Source of the DNA: Agrypnia vestita
Lineage: Eukaryota; Arthropoda; Insecta; Trichoptera; Phryganeidae
Assembly (NCBI GenBank): GCA_016648135.1
Contig: JADDOH010002105.1
Coordinates: 1 to 64,000 of the forward strand
Reading direction: 5' to 3'
Length of the DNA: 64,000 nt
Notes under the pieces: model-generated
Databases searched by the model: none
What the model saw: the letters and a program-made list of their open reading frames with translations, nothing else
Told to the model about the DNA's origin: nothing
Position numbers and translations under genes: made by a program
Part shown: positions 55,005 through 64,000 of the stretch, one piece after another
Numbering within the stretch: position 1 is the stretch's first letter
Layout of the letters: every line of letters starts with the position of its first letter

Positions 55005-55121
55005 ATATATAGAATATTCAACATTTGATAATGTGCGAATGTTCTTACGTTGGAATTGGCGAACGTTTATTTAAATAATTATTAATAAAATATTATTATA
55101 ATAATATATATATATATTTTA

Positions 55122-55297
55122 ATATAGATGCGAACACGGAATATGTGTCACATCAATATTCTTAATATTTTCAAACAAGCTAAACGCTTGTGCTATGAAA
55201 ATAGGACTAACTTGCTAGTCTGTAGTGAGGTTCGAATCCACGATTTTTTGGATCACGAGGCGAGTGTCCTTACTACAAGACCAACAAGCTACTTATT
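55122..55297 (-). mobile_element. SINE S1, tRNA-derived, - strand
   Basis: A-box region TGGTCTTGTAGTAAGGAC (complement of 55266-55283), B box GGATTCGAACCT (complement of 55228-55239), body and TATTCCGTGTTCGCATCTAT end as in the other two copies. It is flanked on the left by a TA-rich stretch. Confidence 0.85.
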
Positions 55298-55619
55298 TTA
55301 TAATTATAACAATTTTTTACAGAATATTTTCGAGATATTGTACTTTAAGAAAATGCAAAAAAAAATCATTTTTTTTGAAAATTCTCAATATCTATCTATA
55401 CGTCGCTTTTCAAAGTGTAGTGCCCCAATTAAATTCGACAGTAAATTTTTTAATTAGTACGTTAATTTTTTAATTCTGTAATTATTTTAAATAAAATAAA
55501 AAAAAACCTCTCCAACGATTAAATCAATACTTCTTTTCAGATTATTCGTATAAATCCTTCTTCATATTTAGTTTGTTCGATACCTATATATATATTATTA
55601 TTTTTATATTTGTGTTCAG

Positions 55620-55880
55620 GGTGTGATTGCGTTACAAGATTTCTCGCCTCGAAGTTTTGGGCGAGGGTGTCCTTGCCCGCCAAGTGAAAGTAGCCGCTTT
55701 CGGCGTATTCCGCCCACGTGGTCGGAGACAGCCGCGGGAGGCTCTGGCGGAGGCGTTACGCAATCGATTTTCATCCCCCGCCCCCCCACCCCCCCTTCCA
55801 GTTCCGCCCGGCGGGGGCGCGTTTTTCAATGGGGGATACGTCACGTTAAAAAAACCTTGAATTGTAACCGACTACCGCTT
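55620..55880. promoter_or_regulatory. CpG-rich island with bZIP-type sites
   Basis: High GC with C runs (CCCCCCCACCCCCCCTTCC). GTTACGCAATCG near 55763 fits a C/EBP or PAR-bZIP site; GATACGTCACGTTAAA near 55835 contains a CRE-like ACGTCAC. Frames are open on both strands and unrecognised (+ 55623-55949, 55627-55860; - 55632-55844). Interpreted as regulatory by composition only. Confidence 0.35.
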
Positions 55881-56423
55881 CGGGGTTTTTGGAGGATACT
55901 ACTTTTTTACTTCCTTTCTTTTAACTCGTGGCTTGCCGAAATTGCTTGACGAAAAAACTATGGATCGATTTTTAACCCTTTTCCCGTGATCCAATCGAGC
56001 TGAAACTTTGCGAGTAGACTCGAGGCGACGATCAAGATCTATCAAATTTTCGTTAAAAAAAAATTATAGTATAATTTTGGATTTTTCAAATTTTTAATGA
56101 TTTTTTGATAACAATTCAGTAAGTTGTATGGAAATTCTGACGCATATGGTAGACACGAAACCCGAAAATGAGAAAGGGAGTATTGTAAAAACTTGGTTTT
56201 TATGGGTTACTTTTTTTAAGATTAGAATAATATATCACTTACGCGAGACTAAATATTAAACCATTCTACATTTTTTCGTTATCTCAAATGGTTGCTGTGG
56301 TGAAATTGGTATCCCAGTAGCGGGTGCGTCCAGTCACTACGTTGTAATTTGTATATATACCTATATTTTTCAGAAAAAAAGTGAAATCTAATTTTTGTCT
56401 AACAGAATATTGTATCACATGAG

Positions 56424-56812
56424 AGGCATAAAAGCAAAGGTAGCATGTGTGATGTGTTTCTGATAGAAATACAAAAAACCTGCCACTACTCAAAGGGAAA
56501 CCTGCATTATTGGAAATAAGTTTTTTGTCAAACAGTTGCCACCTCAGTTTTCCTTTTAAAAAGGTACGTGTATAAATAAATATTTTACTTTAAAATGTTG
56601 ATATTACCATGTTTGCTATCGAATAGAGGATATTGGTGCTTTTGCTGTTTACATAATTGGATATAGGTGTATTTGCTATGATGTTTCAGTCTAAAATTGA
56701 CATCCACCCTCACCTCAATATGAAGCGACCATTTTGTAACGTGACGCATCCTCGAGTATTGATTGGTTTAAATGAATATTGCTGCCTTTGCTTTTTACAC
56801 TACAAGGATATT
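56424..56812. mobile_element. GGGGTATAAAAG MITE family (G), longer relative
   Basis: Left GAGGCATAAAAGCAAAGGTA, GCATGTG; right the complement of GTGTAAAAAGCAAAGGCAGC, AATATT. The interior has further inverted GCTTTTGCTGTTTAC-type blocks near 56638. About 390 bp against 116 bp for the copy at 35484. Confidence 0.55.
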
Positions 56813-56999
56813 GCTATATTTGCCTTTAACAGTGATTTCGAAGCATGATTTTGGAAGGGAATATATTTAAAATTGCGAACTTTCTGTCAAATTGTCCAGA
56901 CTTGCTCGGACGAATATCGATTTTAGTGCCATACAGACCAACCAGAACTTCACAATAAGTCTTACGCACTGCAATACAAGCTCAAAACAGCACACATTT

Positions 57000-57320
57000 T
57001 TCTGCAAAGCTTCGCTGCATTGAACTCGACTTCTTCAACACAACAATCTGATCTAGCGTCACCGCATAAACCGTAACATTTTTCAACTACAATCACGCAG
57101 TTTTTAATCCCATCCCTATTCCATATTCCCTCCCCTCCTCTCTCTGTCCCCTCTAGAATTTAATACTACATTGTGTTGCATTATTGATTTATCCTGTTAT
57201 ACGTATATTCCTAATCACTACCACTCCAACCAAATGGATTCATGTAATATTTCTGTACTTCCAATTTTGTTGTACTTTTTCCAAATAAGCTGTTTGGATC
57301 CTAAATAAAATAGCTCGTTT
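57000..57320 (+). mobile_element. Probable LINE 3' end
   Basis: A degenerate frame (ASLHCIELDFFNTTI) resembles the ELDIFN-type end of CR1/Jockey ORF2. It is followed by a C/T-rich 3' UTR and GGATCCTAAATAAAATAGCT. Confidence 0.35.
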
Positions 57321-57473
57321 TTGATATTAGGTAGGTACCTATCAACTATACCTATCAGATATTAAATTAATTATCTGACAAAATATTATTATGATACATT
57401 AAAATCTAAATAGTATGATGACAATTGTGGCGCATGGATGCAAAACTGCCACTATCCAAATGGGCTCAATAAA

Positions 57474-57750
57474 AAAAATGATAAAAATTTGAAAAAAATA
57501 TTTTTTCAATTTTTTTTAAGATTTTTATCATTTTGTTCGACTTGTATATTAAAGCAAATAATTTTTTCACTATCGATATAACTTAATGTAATCATAGTTC
57601 AACTTTTTGCTAAAAATAAGTTAGAAATACTGAAAAAAATGCAAATTTTGATATTAAGTATCTCCATAAATATCGATATTAGGTTATTTTTTCTTGAACA
57701 TTTTCGACTCATTATCAAGGCAGGAATCCACCCGTAATGTTATGCGGTTA
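57474..57750. mobile_element. Palindromic MITE family A, centre and right arm
   Basis: A short left piece AAAATGATAAAAATTTGAAA pairs across the centre; the right arm runs TTGACTTGTATATTAAAGC-like, ATCATAGTTCAACTTTTTGC, TTTCGACTCATTATCAAGGC, AGGAATCCACCCGTAATG. The outer end is replaced by a hAT MITE end at 57768-57790 (TTCTCACTGCACGCCCCTG). Confidence 0.8.
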
Positions 57751-58234
57751 CATAAAAGTCATGCTTCAATGTTCTCACTGCACGCCCCTGGTTTTGTTTA
57801 TAGTTATTTTCATTTTTTCTGTTCTTATTTTTGGGACCTTAAATTTGACAGAAAAAAGAAACATGTTTAATTTCCTACGGGTGTTCGAACTTTAGTGGAT
57901 ATTTTATTGTTTCGGGTGACATTGGATCCAAGGCAGGAGAGGTCTTCGACCACTTGGAAGTTGCAGGCATCCTTAAATGTGAAATACGGGCTATGTGTCC
58001 CAATTTACATTATAATACCAGTTTATTCTCATTTAAACCCGACTTCTTTAAAAATTTAAATAAAAAGGTTACGAAATTAATTAGTTCACCCAATTAATAG
58101 GTACCTAATACTTTTTATTTATTAATTTTCGTTAATTTGCTTCCCAGGTAAGTTAGTAAGTAAGTCCCAGTTAATTTAAAGTGAATTTTTTAATTAATTA
58201 AATTATAATTTACTATTTTCAAAACGAAAAAATT

Positions 58235-58412
58235 TGATTCGAAATTCTGCAAAGCTTTACACATTTCATTTGACTTGTATCAAAGCGAATGAATTTTTAT
58301 CGATATAAATTACTTTAATGATCGTCCAATGCTTTACAGAAAAGTATTCAGAAATATTTAAAAAAATGTAAACTTTGAAGTCGCTTACTTTCGAGATATC
58401 TCCATAACTATT
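58235..58412. mobile_element. Palindromic MITE family A, right-arm fragment
   Basis: TTCTGCAAAGCTTTACACAT, GACTTGTATCAAAGCGAATG, AAATTACTTTAATGATCGTC, AAACTTTGAAGTCGCTTACT, ATATCTCCATAACTATTGAT. It ends where a SINE S2 begins. Confidence 0.8.
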
Positions 58413-58424
58413 GATAACCAGCGA

Positions 58425-58910
58425 AACACCCGTGAAAAATCACGAAACATATATTGATGGTTTTCTAAGCCCTAGTATATATCGACGGCTCCTACGTATA
58501 ATATCGTAACCCACAAATCGACGATTTTGAGTTTTTTGTGTATTTCATATGTATTTAATTATATCTTTAATTCCAAGAAAGAAAAAAAATATTTTGCAAT
58601 AAATAACGTTTTCTTATTATAATTTTTTTTCATTTTCTTGGAATTAAAGATATAATAAATACATATGAAATAAAAAAAAACAAAATCGTCGATTTGTGGT
58701 TTACGATATTATACGTAGGAGCCGTCGATATGTGTGTAGTATATTTTTGACGGGTCACGGAGATGCGGTGGTAGCAATGTCGGTAGGGTGCCGCGTTGGC
58801 GTTTGCGCGTCGGAGGTTCGATTCCTTCTTCAGCTGTGTAATTTTTTTTTTTCGTCACAACATTTTGGACTTTTAGGTAAGAATCTATTTGTGAAATACT
58901 GTTGACTAAC
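58425..58910 (+). mobile_element. SINE S2 interrupted by a MITE
   Basis: The 5' part (AACACCCGTGAAAAATCACG, TTTCTAAGCCCTAGTATA) stops at 58481. After the MITE it resumes TGTGTGTAGTATATTTTTGA, CGGGTCACGGAGATGCGGTG, GTAGCAATG and a B box GAGGTTCGATTCC near 58816-58828. The order follows the copy at 26740. Confidence 0.75.
58482..58728. mobile_element. TCGACGG palindromic MITE (family B), complete
   Basis: 247 bp flanked by TA on both sides (58480-58481 and 58729-58730). Arms of about 97 bp: TCGACGGCTCCTACGTATAA, TATCGTAACCCACAAATCGA, CGATTTTG, TTCATATGTATTTAATTATA, TCTTTAATTCCAAG, with only a few mismatches to the right arm. No coding. TA target and ends fit a Tc1/mariner-type non-autonomous element. 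A truncated copy is at 19347. Confidence 0.93.
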
Positions 58911-59204
58911 TTTGTTACATCTGTTTAAAAAGCAATGTTTTAGAATGTTGTATTATTTTCTAAATATTAATTATTATGCTTAATTGGTGTTTTTTTAAAT
59001 GTAAACATAATTGTCTTTTTTTTGCCTTTTTTAACAGTACGACGTTTCCGTACATAATAAATAAAACGGTTTTTCAAAAATTCTCATCTCCGTCCTTGAG
59101 GAAGAAAAAGTAAAAAAAGTCCTTAGCACACAGACGACATCTTCACTCCCTGGTGATAACACATGTAAGAGTTTCGGGCTTACAGAAAACTGTAATACGT
59201 AAAC

Positions 59205-59295
59205 CGCGCGCGGGCCCCCGCGCCCTCACCCCGCCCGCCCGCCCGCCCGCCCTGGCGGCGCTGCGGAGAACCCGAGCTGCCTTACCCTAGGTCAG
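59205..59295 (+). promoter_or_regulatory. GC-rich promoter-like segment with CCCG repeats
   Basis: GCGCGCGGGCCCCCGCGCCC followed by CCCG tandem repeats (about 59230-59250) and CTGGCGGCGCTGCGGAGAAC, then TAGGTCAGTGGAGC with the initiator-type TCAGT near 59294. The position ahead of a good splice donor suggests a transcription start. Confidence 0.4.
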
Positions 59296-59485
59296 TGGAG
59301 CTGCTCAAATTGTTTTTCCCGCCTCCGCAGACATCTGTTTTTCTACATCTACGTTTTTTTTTCTCCATTCCTCCGTCGGACAGAATCTTTTGTTAGCGGT
59401 TTTATGAATGTCAAGGTTAGGCTCGCAAAAGCGCGCAAAAACACAATATCCGTTGCTAATTTTTTATTTACGTTTTCGAACCAAG
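59296..59485 (+). CDS. Candidate first exon with strong splice donor
   Basis: CCAAG followed by GTGAGTAAT at 59486 is a near-consensus 5' splice site. ATG at 59404 opens MNVKVRLAKARKNTISVANF, LFTFSNQ and stays open to the donor; unspliced it would stop at 59492-59494. The start context is weak (TTTTATGA). It may instead be a wholly non-coding first exon. No acceptor or second exon was identified to the right, and the product is unknown. Confidence 0.3.
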
Positions 59486-59667
59486 GTGAGTAATGGGATA
59501 CTGCGTTTCATTCGCCATTAAGATATATTTTATGTAGATTTCTATTGAAATACTACGTATTGCATGACGCAACTTCCGTATTATTTCTTTACTCTTTTCT
59601 CTATCTTGAAATCGTGCTGGCTATTGAGCTGGTAAAAAGTTTAATAATTCCATACGTGTAGGTACAT

Positions 59668-59865
59668 CAGGGGTGTGCAGTGAGAATAAGAAGTATCACT
59701 TTTATTTAAATGCAAGTAGGTATTATTTTAAATTAAATATTTATATGGCGGAATACTATGAAATTATCAATTCTGAATAATATGTTGATTATTGTGATAT
59801 ACGAAATATATCTCTTATTTTGGTTTCTTTTAAAAAAATATGCTTATTCTCACTGCACGCCCTTG
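59668..59865. mobile_element. hAT MITE (family H), copy 1
   Basis: Left CAGGGGTGTGCAGTGAGAAT, right the complement of CAAGGGCGTGCAGTGAGAAT. The interior GAATACTATGAAATTATCAA, ATTATTGTGATATACGAAAT is shared with 63239. GTACAT lies just outside the left end and 6 bp beyond the right end. Confidence 0.85.
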
Positions 59866-59893
59866 GTGGACGTACATGTATATATAAATGATA

Positions 59894-60335
59894 CAGGGTG
59901 CTCTCGTAGGTAGTAGCAAAAACTTTGGGGTAGTCCTCTTTCTGTCAATTTTGATTGAAAATATTCTTTACATTTTGGGTGAAATTCCGGACAGTTACGG
60001 ATATAAGCGACGTCAAAATTTTCTGATTTATGTTTTGTAAAACGTTAGACTGTCTTGTAAGTAATTTATGGCGAATATTTAAAATTCATTCGCTTTGATG
60101 CAAGTCAAATAAAATGATTAAAACTTTGCACAAATTACAAACATATTTTTGTGAGATTTTAGCCATTTTATTTGATTTTTATTAAAGCGAATGAGTTTTT
60201 AATATTAAATATAAATTACGATTGCGATAGTCCAACGTTTTACAGAAAATAAGTTAGAAATATTAAAAAAAAAATGCAAACTTTCTTATCGCTTGTCTTC
60301 GTAACTGTCGACATTTCAAAGTATTTACATTTTTT
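59894..60335. mobile_element. Palindromic MITE family A, second subfamily
   Basis: TA at 59892-59893, then CAGGGTGCTCTCGTAGGTAG, TCAATTTTGATTGAAAATAT, TACATTTTGGGTGAAATTCC and the shared inner arm. The right arm ends at GTCGACATTTCAAAGTATTT; its outer 60 bp are missing. Confidence 0.88.
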
Positions 60336-60359
60336 TATATTTTGGTTTTTTCGTTGTAC

Positions 60360-60430
60360 CTTTCCAAAAAAGAGGCAAGCTCTTGTGCTTGGAGAGGGAC
60401 TCACAATTTTATTTTTTATAAGGTTATATC
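60360..60430 (-). mobile_element. LINE 3' UTR fragment
   Basis: On the - strand TCCCTCTCCAAGCACAAGAG, CTTGCCTCTTTTTTGG, as at 20115 and 24150. Confidence 0.5.
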
Positions 60431-60780
60431 TATATACCAGTGGCGGTCGGGGACTTTTAATAGAAGGGATGCTGGATACTAACTTTATACCTACCATCAA
60501 ATATATAAATCCATAGACTAGCTAATCCAAATAGTAACAAAAATCATCAACAATTTTCGATACAATTTCATGCGTCATTCGTACCTATTTTCAAAAATCC
60601 ATTACATACCCGAGTTTTCATTTACTTAAACTCGATTCGACGCTCTTTATAAAATCGTTGTGAAATTTTGTCTTCTCCAGTAGGAGTGTTTTCTCTGTAG
60701 AAATGATAGCAAGGGAAGAAAGTCAGTTTTCGCCTAGTGTGCTTAGGTTGTACGTTTTAGTCCTTTTCATTATGCTAAAT

Positions 60781-61101
60781 TCACTTAAGAAAATTGCAGG
60801 TATGGTTAAGATAAGATAATATTATGTTGTTGAGAGCACTCGTGCGTTCTTTCATAACTCTTAAAAGATTGTTCAATCCGTAATCCGTGCTTGTTCCACA
60901 CGGCAGTATTATTTTCATTTCAAAATATAAGACACGACCAGCAAAATAATTTGGAGAATCTAGCACAACGACAAATCCAAGAAAATAAAATGATTTATTT
61001 CCTAATGTTGTGTTCAAAATTGGAATCGATTTTCCTTCGGAGTATCTAGAATATGTTTTTATTCGCAAATGTCGAGATACAAAATTTTTACGTATTACCA
61101 C
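60781..61101 (-). other. Open frame of ~107 codons, unidentified
   Basis: The - strand frame (contains NKSFYFLGFVVVLDSPNYFA and FEMKIILPCGTSTDYGLNNL) is one of the longest frames without repeat origin. It lacks an ATG start. Composition is protein-like but no family is recognised; an exon of a divergent receptor or chance are both possible. Confidence 0.2.
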
Positions 61102-61149
61102 AGTATACTAATATACTATACTAATAACAGTAATACGTCTTCATACAAA

Positions 61150-61310
61150 CTGGCCGCTATCCATTAGAATGTGTGCGTGCGTGCTCGGCGCCGTGTACGC
61201 ACCTGTGACGCACACATTGACATAGAATATGGGGGCACAAGGCGGTGGCAGTAAGGGCCGTGCCTTCGGTGCCATTCGCGCTCGCAGCCGCCGCTTTAGA
61301 AAAAAATGCG
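61150..61310. promoter_or_regulatory. CpG-rich patch
   Basis: GTGTGCGTGCGTGCTCGGCG, CACCTGTGACGCACACATTG (E-box type CACCTG) and GCGCTCGCAGCCGCCGC. It is followed directly by a + strand ORF with ATG at 61306 (78 codons, MRFLKKMPFYVCGALLKRCV; to 61542), whose product is unrecognised. Promoter and first exon is possible but unproven. Confidence 0.25.
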
Positions 61311-61542
61311 CTTCCTGAAAAAAATGCCTTTTTATGTTTGTGGTGCTTTACTAAAAAGGTGTGTTGATTATCACAAAGACTGTGAGTTTTTAAAAGTCTA
61401 CGTTGATGTTAATCAGCGTTCTTGCAATTTAAGTGCAGAAACTAGGTATACTAATTACAGAAATTTTCGGGTTTCGTGTCTACCTTATGCGTCGGAATCT
61501 CAGACGCTACGAGTTAAAAGAAAGGGAGTAAAAATAAAGTGA

Positions 61543-62270
61543 CAACCCTAGCGTCAATGCAAGAGTAGGCTAATACCGACAGGCCGGAGATAAACTACTG
61601 TTCTGGGTATACTGTGGTATTACCGATTCAATTATGCATTTATACAATTCAATACTTTCGTTTACAGTGTTAGAACACGTTGGTGAAGGATCCATGTTAA
61701 TTTCTGTAGTTATTAATTTTTTATTTAAATGATTATTTAAACAGATAGTTGAACGACATTCAACGTTTCAATAATTCGGTTTCAAGTATTCAAATTCACC
61801 ATTTCTACCCATCAAATGCGTCACACACGCAAAATTCTCAAAACAATCCGCTCGTTCCGTAATATGTCTCTGCCATATTCCATCGCATCCAGATTCCATC
61901 GCTGCTGGTGGCTGTGTTTACGCGATTCGTAGATGTTCAATGTTGAGAATGTATATGTATTTAGAGTCGCTCCGTACGCACGCCTTGTCGTAGTATGAGT
62001 TAGGACTGTTTTCTAAAATACTGGACTAATTTATTTCCTAAAGTCCTTCATTCGGCTGGAAACAAAAAGTCCAAAGCTTTTTGACTCTAGAACACAAGGG
62101 ATGCGGAGAATCCAAAGCATGTATGAAGCGACCGCGCCCACGTATAATATATTGTTTTTTTTTTAAGTTTTGTATATTTATATACGTATAATGTTTTGTT
62201 TTAAATTATTTTTTAAAATATTAAAAATAGAATGAAGAAGGACTCCCCTTAAAACACCCGGTATAATTAA
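61543..62270. other. Unique DNA without recognisable features
   Basis: Nothing callable was seen. Confidence 0.45.
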
Positions 62271-62311
62271 TTATTTTATTTTTATATTTTAACATACAAA
62301 TTATCAACAGA

Positions 62312-62518
62312 CAGCGACGTGCAGTCACTTTTTCAAAATAAGGTGTATTTTACTAGAATTTTTAAGAAATAAATCGAGTAAAATCTTATTCATAAAAATA
62401 TATTCAAATCACAAATTGTAAAATATTATTCAGATTTTTTATATATCTTATATTCTCCCAGATTAATATTTAATTTTGTGTACAACTCATGCTTTAAGGT
62501 ATTGACCGCACACCCCTG
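62312..62518. mobile_element. hAT MITE (family H), diverged copy
   Basis: Left CAGCGACGTGCAGTCACTTT, right the complement of CAGGGGTGTGCGGTCAAT. Flanks TCAACAGA and TCAATAGG agree at 6 of 8 positions, a decayed 8-bp target duplication. Confidence 0.75.
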
Positions 62519-62774
62519 TCAATAGGTGGTGTGTATAGTGTAATGTTTAATATTTTATGACAATTATAAAAATTATGAAAATAAAATTTGTATGTGATTA
62601 ACACATTTTAGATGTGAAAATGTTTTATGTTTGATTATTGTTTAGATATGTTTAAGGCGATAACATAAACATTCGATGACATGACGAAATATTTGATGAA
62701 AACTTCATTCGACGACGACGATTAGGCGACAACATAAATAAAAAGACTTTCATACCTACTTTCCCAGATTAAAA

Positions 62775-62830
62775 AATATAGATTTCTATGAGCGTCTCTA
62801 TGAGACATCTATAATATATCTTGATTGATA
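62775..62830 (-). repeat. GTCTC-hairpin repeat (family C), - strand start
   Basis: On the - strand AGATATATTATAGATGTCTC then ATAGAGACG (signature at 62794-62806). It matches the start of the copy at 35622. Confidence 0.8.
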
Positions 62831-63238
62831 ACATAAATGTTATTCAATTTTTGTTTGTTCTTTGTTCTGTATTAATTCTAAACACAAAACTGGTTTTACA
62901 AAGCAGAAATGTCCTTCGCCATTTTAATTTCTAAAATTAAGTTTTTGTATTGTATAATGTAATACTAAATAAATGGTAATATCATAATTTATCTATAACA
63001 ACTAAGCTTGTCGTATTGTAATGTTTTACTATTTTATGAATAAATTTTAATATACTTGTTCCTGCAGATATTATCTCCTAGCAAAATATTCAAATACGTG
63101 TTTTAGCATTGTGGCAAGTCATTTATATCATTAATTTTATGCATATAGCCACTCACTTTCTAGATATTTTTTATTCCTGATAAATGATTTTTTTTTCCAA
63201 CAACCATCTAACCTTTCCCATTTGGGGTAGGTATAGAG

Positions 63239-63455
63239 CAGGGGCGCGCAGTGAGAAAAAGAAGCATGATTTTTATTTTAACATATTTTGGGAGGAAAAA
63301 TAATCGAAATTAAATACATATATATCTGGCAGAATATTATGAAATATTGAATATGTTAATTATTGTGAAATATTACGAAATATGTCTCATATTTCGGTTT
63401 CTTTTCAAAATATACGCTTAGGAAAGGAGCTTCTTGTACTCACTGCACGCCTCTG
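63239..63455. mobile_element. hAT MITE (family H) with perfect 8-bp duplication
   Basis: 217 bp. Left end CAGGGGCGCGCAGTGAGAAA, right end the complement of CAGAGGCGTGCAGTGAG. GTATAGAG directly precedes (63231-63238) and directly follows (63456-63463), an exact 8-bp target-site duplication, which is the hallmark of hAT elements. No coding. Confidence 0.95.
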
Positions 63456-63710
63456 GTATAGAGGATAAAGCGCCACACTAGTTTTTCCTGATACGCAACT
63501 CTCGTCTGATTCACTTTGATACATCTTTTCATCGATGCTCATCTATTTTTCGAGTGTTTTGATAACGGTTACATCCTCAAACAGTATAATTTTTTGTAAA
63601 ATGCCTAATTTAAATTATAATATTAATAAACAACAAAATGATAAAAATTACATTAAAAAAATAAAGTGATTAATAAATACTAAAAAAAATAGTATTGCGA
63701 AAATTAAATA

Positions 63711-64000
63711 CAGGGTGTAGCGGGGTGCTAGTCCACAATACTTCACAGGTAGATTCTTGCTTAAATTTTCCAAAAAGTCCAAAATGTTCAAGCAATTATT
63801 TAATAATATTACCAGTTATGCACATAAACAACTTAATTTTTTTTTAGTAAGCATGTCTGATTTATCTTCTGTAAAATGTTTGACAATCATTTAAGTGACT
63901 TATATCGAATATTAAAAATTCGTTCGCCTCTATCGAAGTTAAATCAAATGATTGTAACCTCTCAAAAAATTCTGGTTCAATCGATCAATTTAATTTTACT
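63711..64000. mobile_element. Palindromic MITE family A, left half at window edge
   Basis: TA at 63709-63710, then CAGGGTGTAGCGGGGTGCTA, GTCCACAATACTTCACAGGT, AGATTCTTGCTTAAATTTTC, TTCTGTAAAATGTTTGACAA, AAATTCGTTCGCCTCTATCG. The right half would lie beyond the window. Confidence 0.88.

Overview
The window is AT-rich eukaryotic DNA with no operons, no prokaryotic gene layout and no CRISPR or phage features. The repeat content points to an insect, most likely a lepidopteran: an intact mariner, 3' ends of several LINE types, tRNA-derived SINEs, many TA-flanked palindromic MITEs, a hAT MITE and a solo LTR. The species assignment is an inference. No complete host gene is recognisable. The window reads as an intergenic or very long intronic stretch crowded with transposable elements.

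Layout. 1-1900 is a satellite: 149-bp units at the left edge pass into about 25 degenerate monomers of roughly 60 bp, each carrying an ATC run. 1901-3480 is an unassigned region of higher GC. 3.5-24 kb is AT-rich DNA with palindromic elements, LINE tails, SINEs, a promoter-like motif cluster (17.05-17.13 kb) and a possible 3'-terminal exon on the minus strand (12821-12953). 24-29.5 kb holds a decayed mariner relic (24463-24692) and, at 28226-29532, the best-supported gene of the window: a mariner with matched terminal inverted repeats, TA target duplication and an uninterrupted 346-residue DD34D transposase. 30-47 kb is mostly AT-rich, with nested insertions (a LINE inside a GTCTC-hairpin repeat at 32.2-32.7 kb, a LINE inside a palindromic MITE at 38.7-39.6 kb). 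48.3-49.0 kb is the strongest CpG-rich island. 50-58 kb contains LINE fragments, including two RTE-like 3' ends meeting head to head, and a solo LTR (54473-55004). 58-64 kb has a MITE inserted in a SINE, a GC-rich promoter-like segment followed by a strong splice donor (59.2-59.5 kb) and a hAT MITE with a perfect 8-bp target duplication (63239-63455).

Repeat families defined here: (A) CAGGGTG palindromic MITE with TA flanks, about 15 copies or pieces, in at least two subfamilies; (B) TCGACGG palindromic MITE; (C) GTCTC-hairpin repeat, 8 copies; (D) SINE S1, 3 copies; (E) SINE S2, 4 larger copies plus fragments; (F) SINE S3, 2 copies; (G) GGGGTATAAAAG MITE; (H) hAT MITE, 3 copies plus one end; (I) GGCCCGAAT mini-MITE, 2 copies. 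The only functional partnership visible is the mariner transposase acting on its own inverted repeats. I found no convincing new multi-gene system. The most interesting items are the intact mariner with an unusual insertion, the palindromic MITE family, the perfect hairpins and the GC-rich promoter-like islands.
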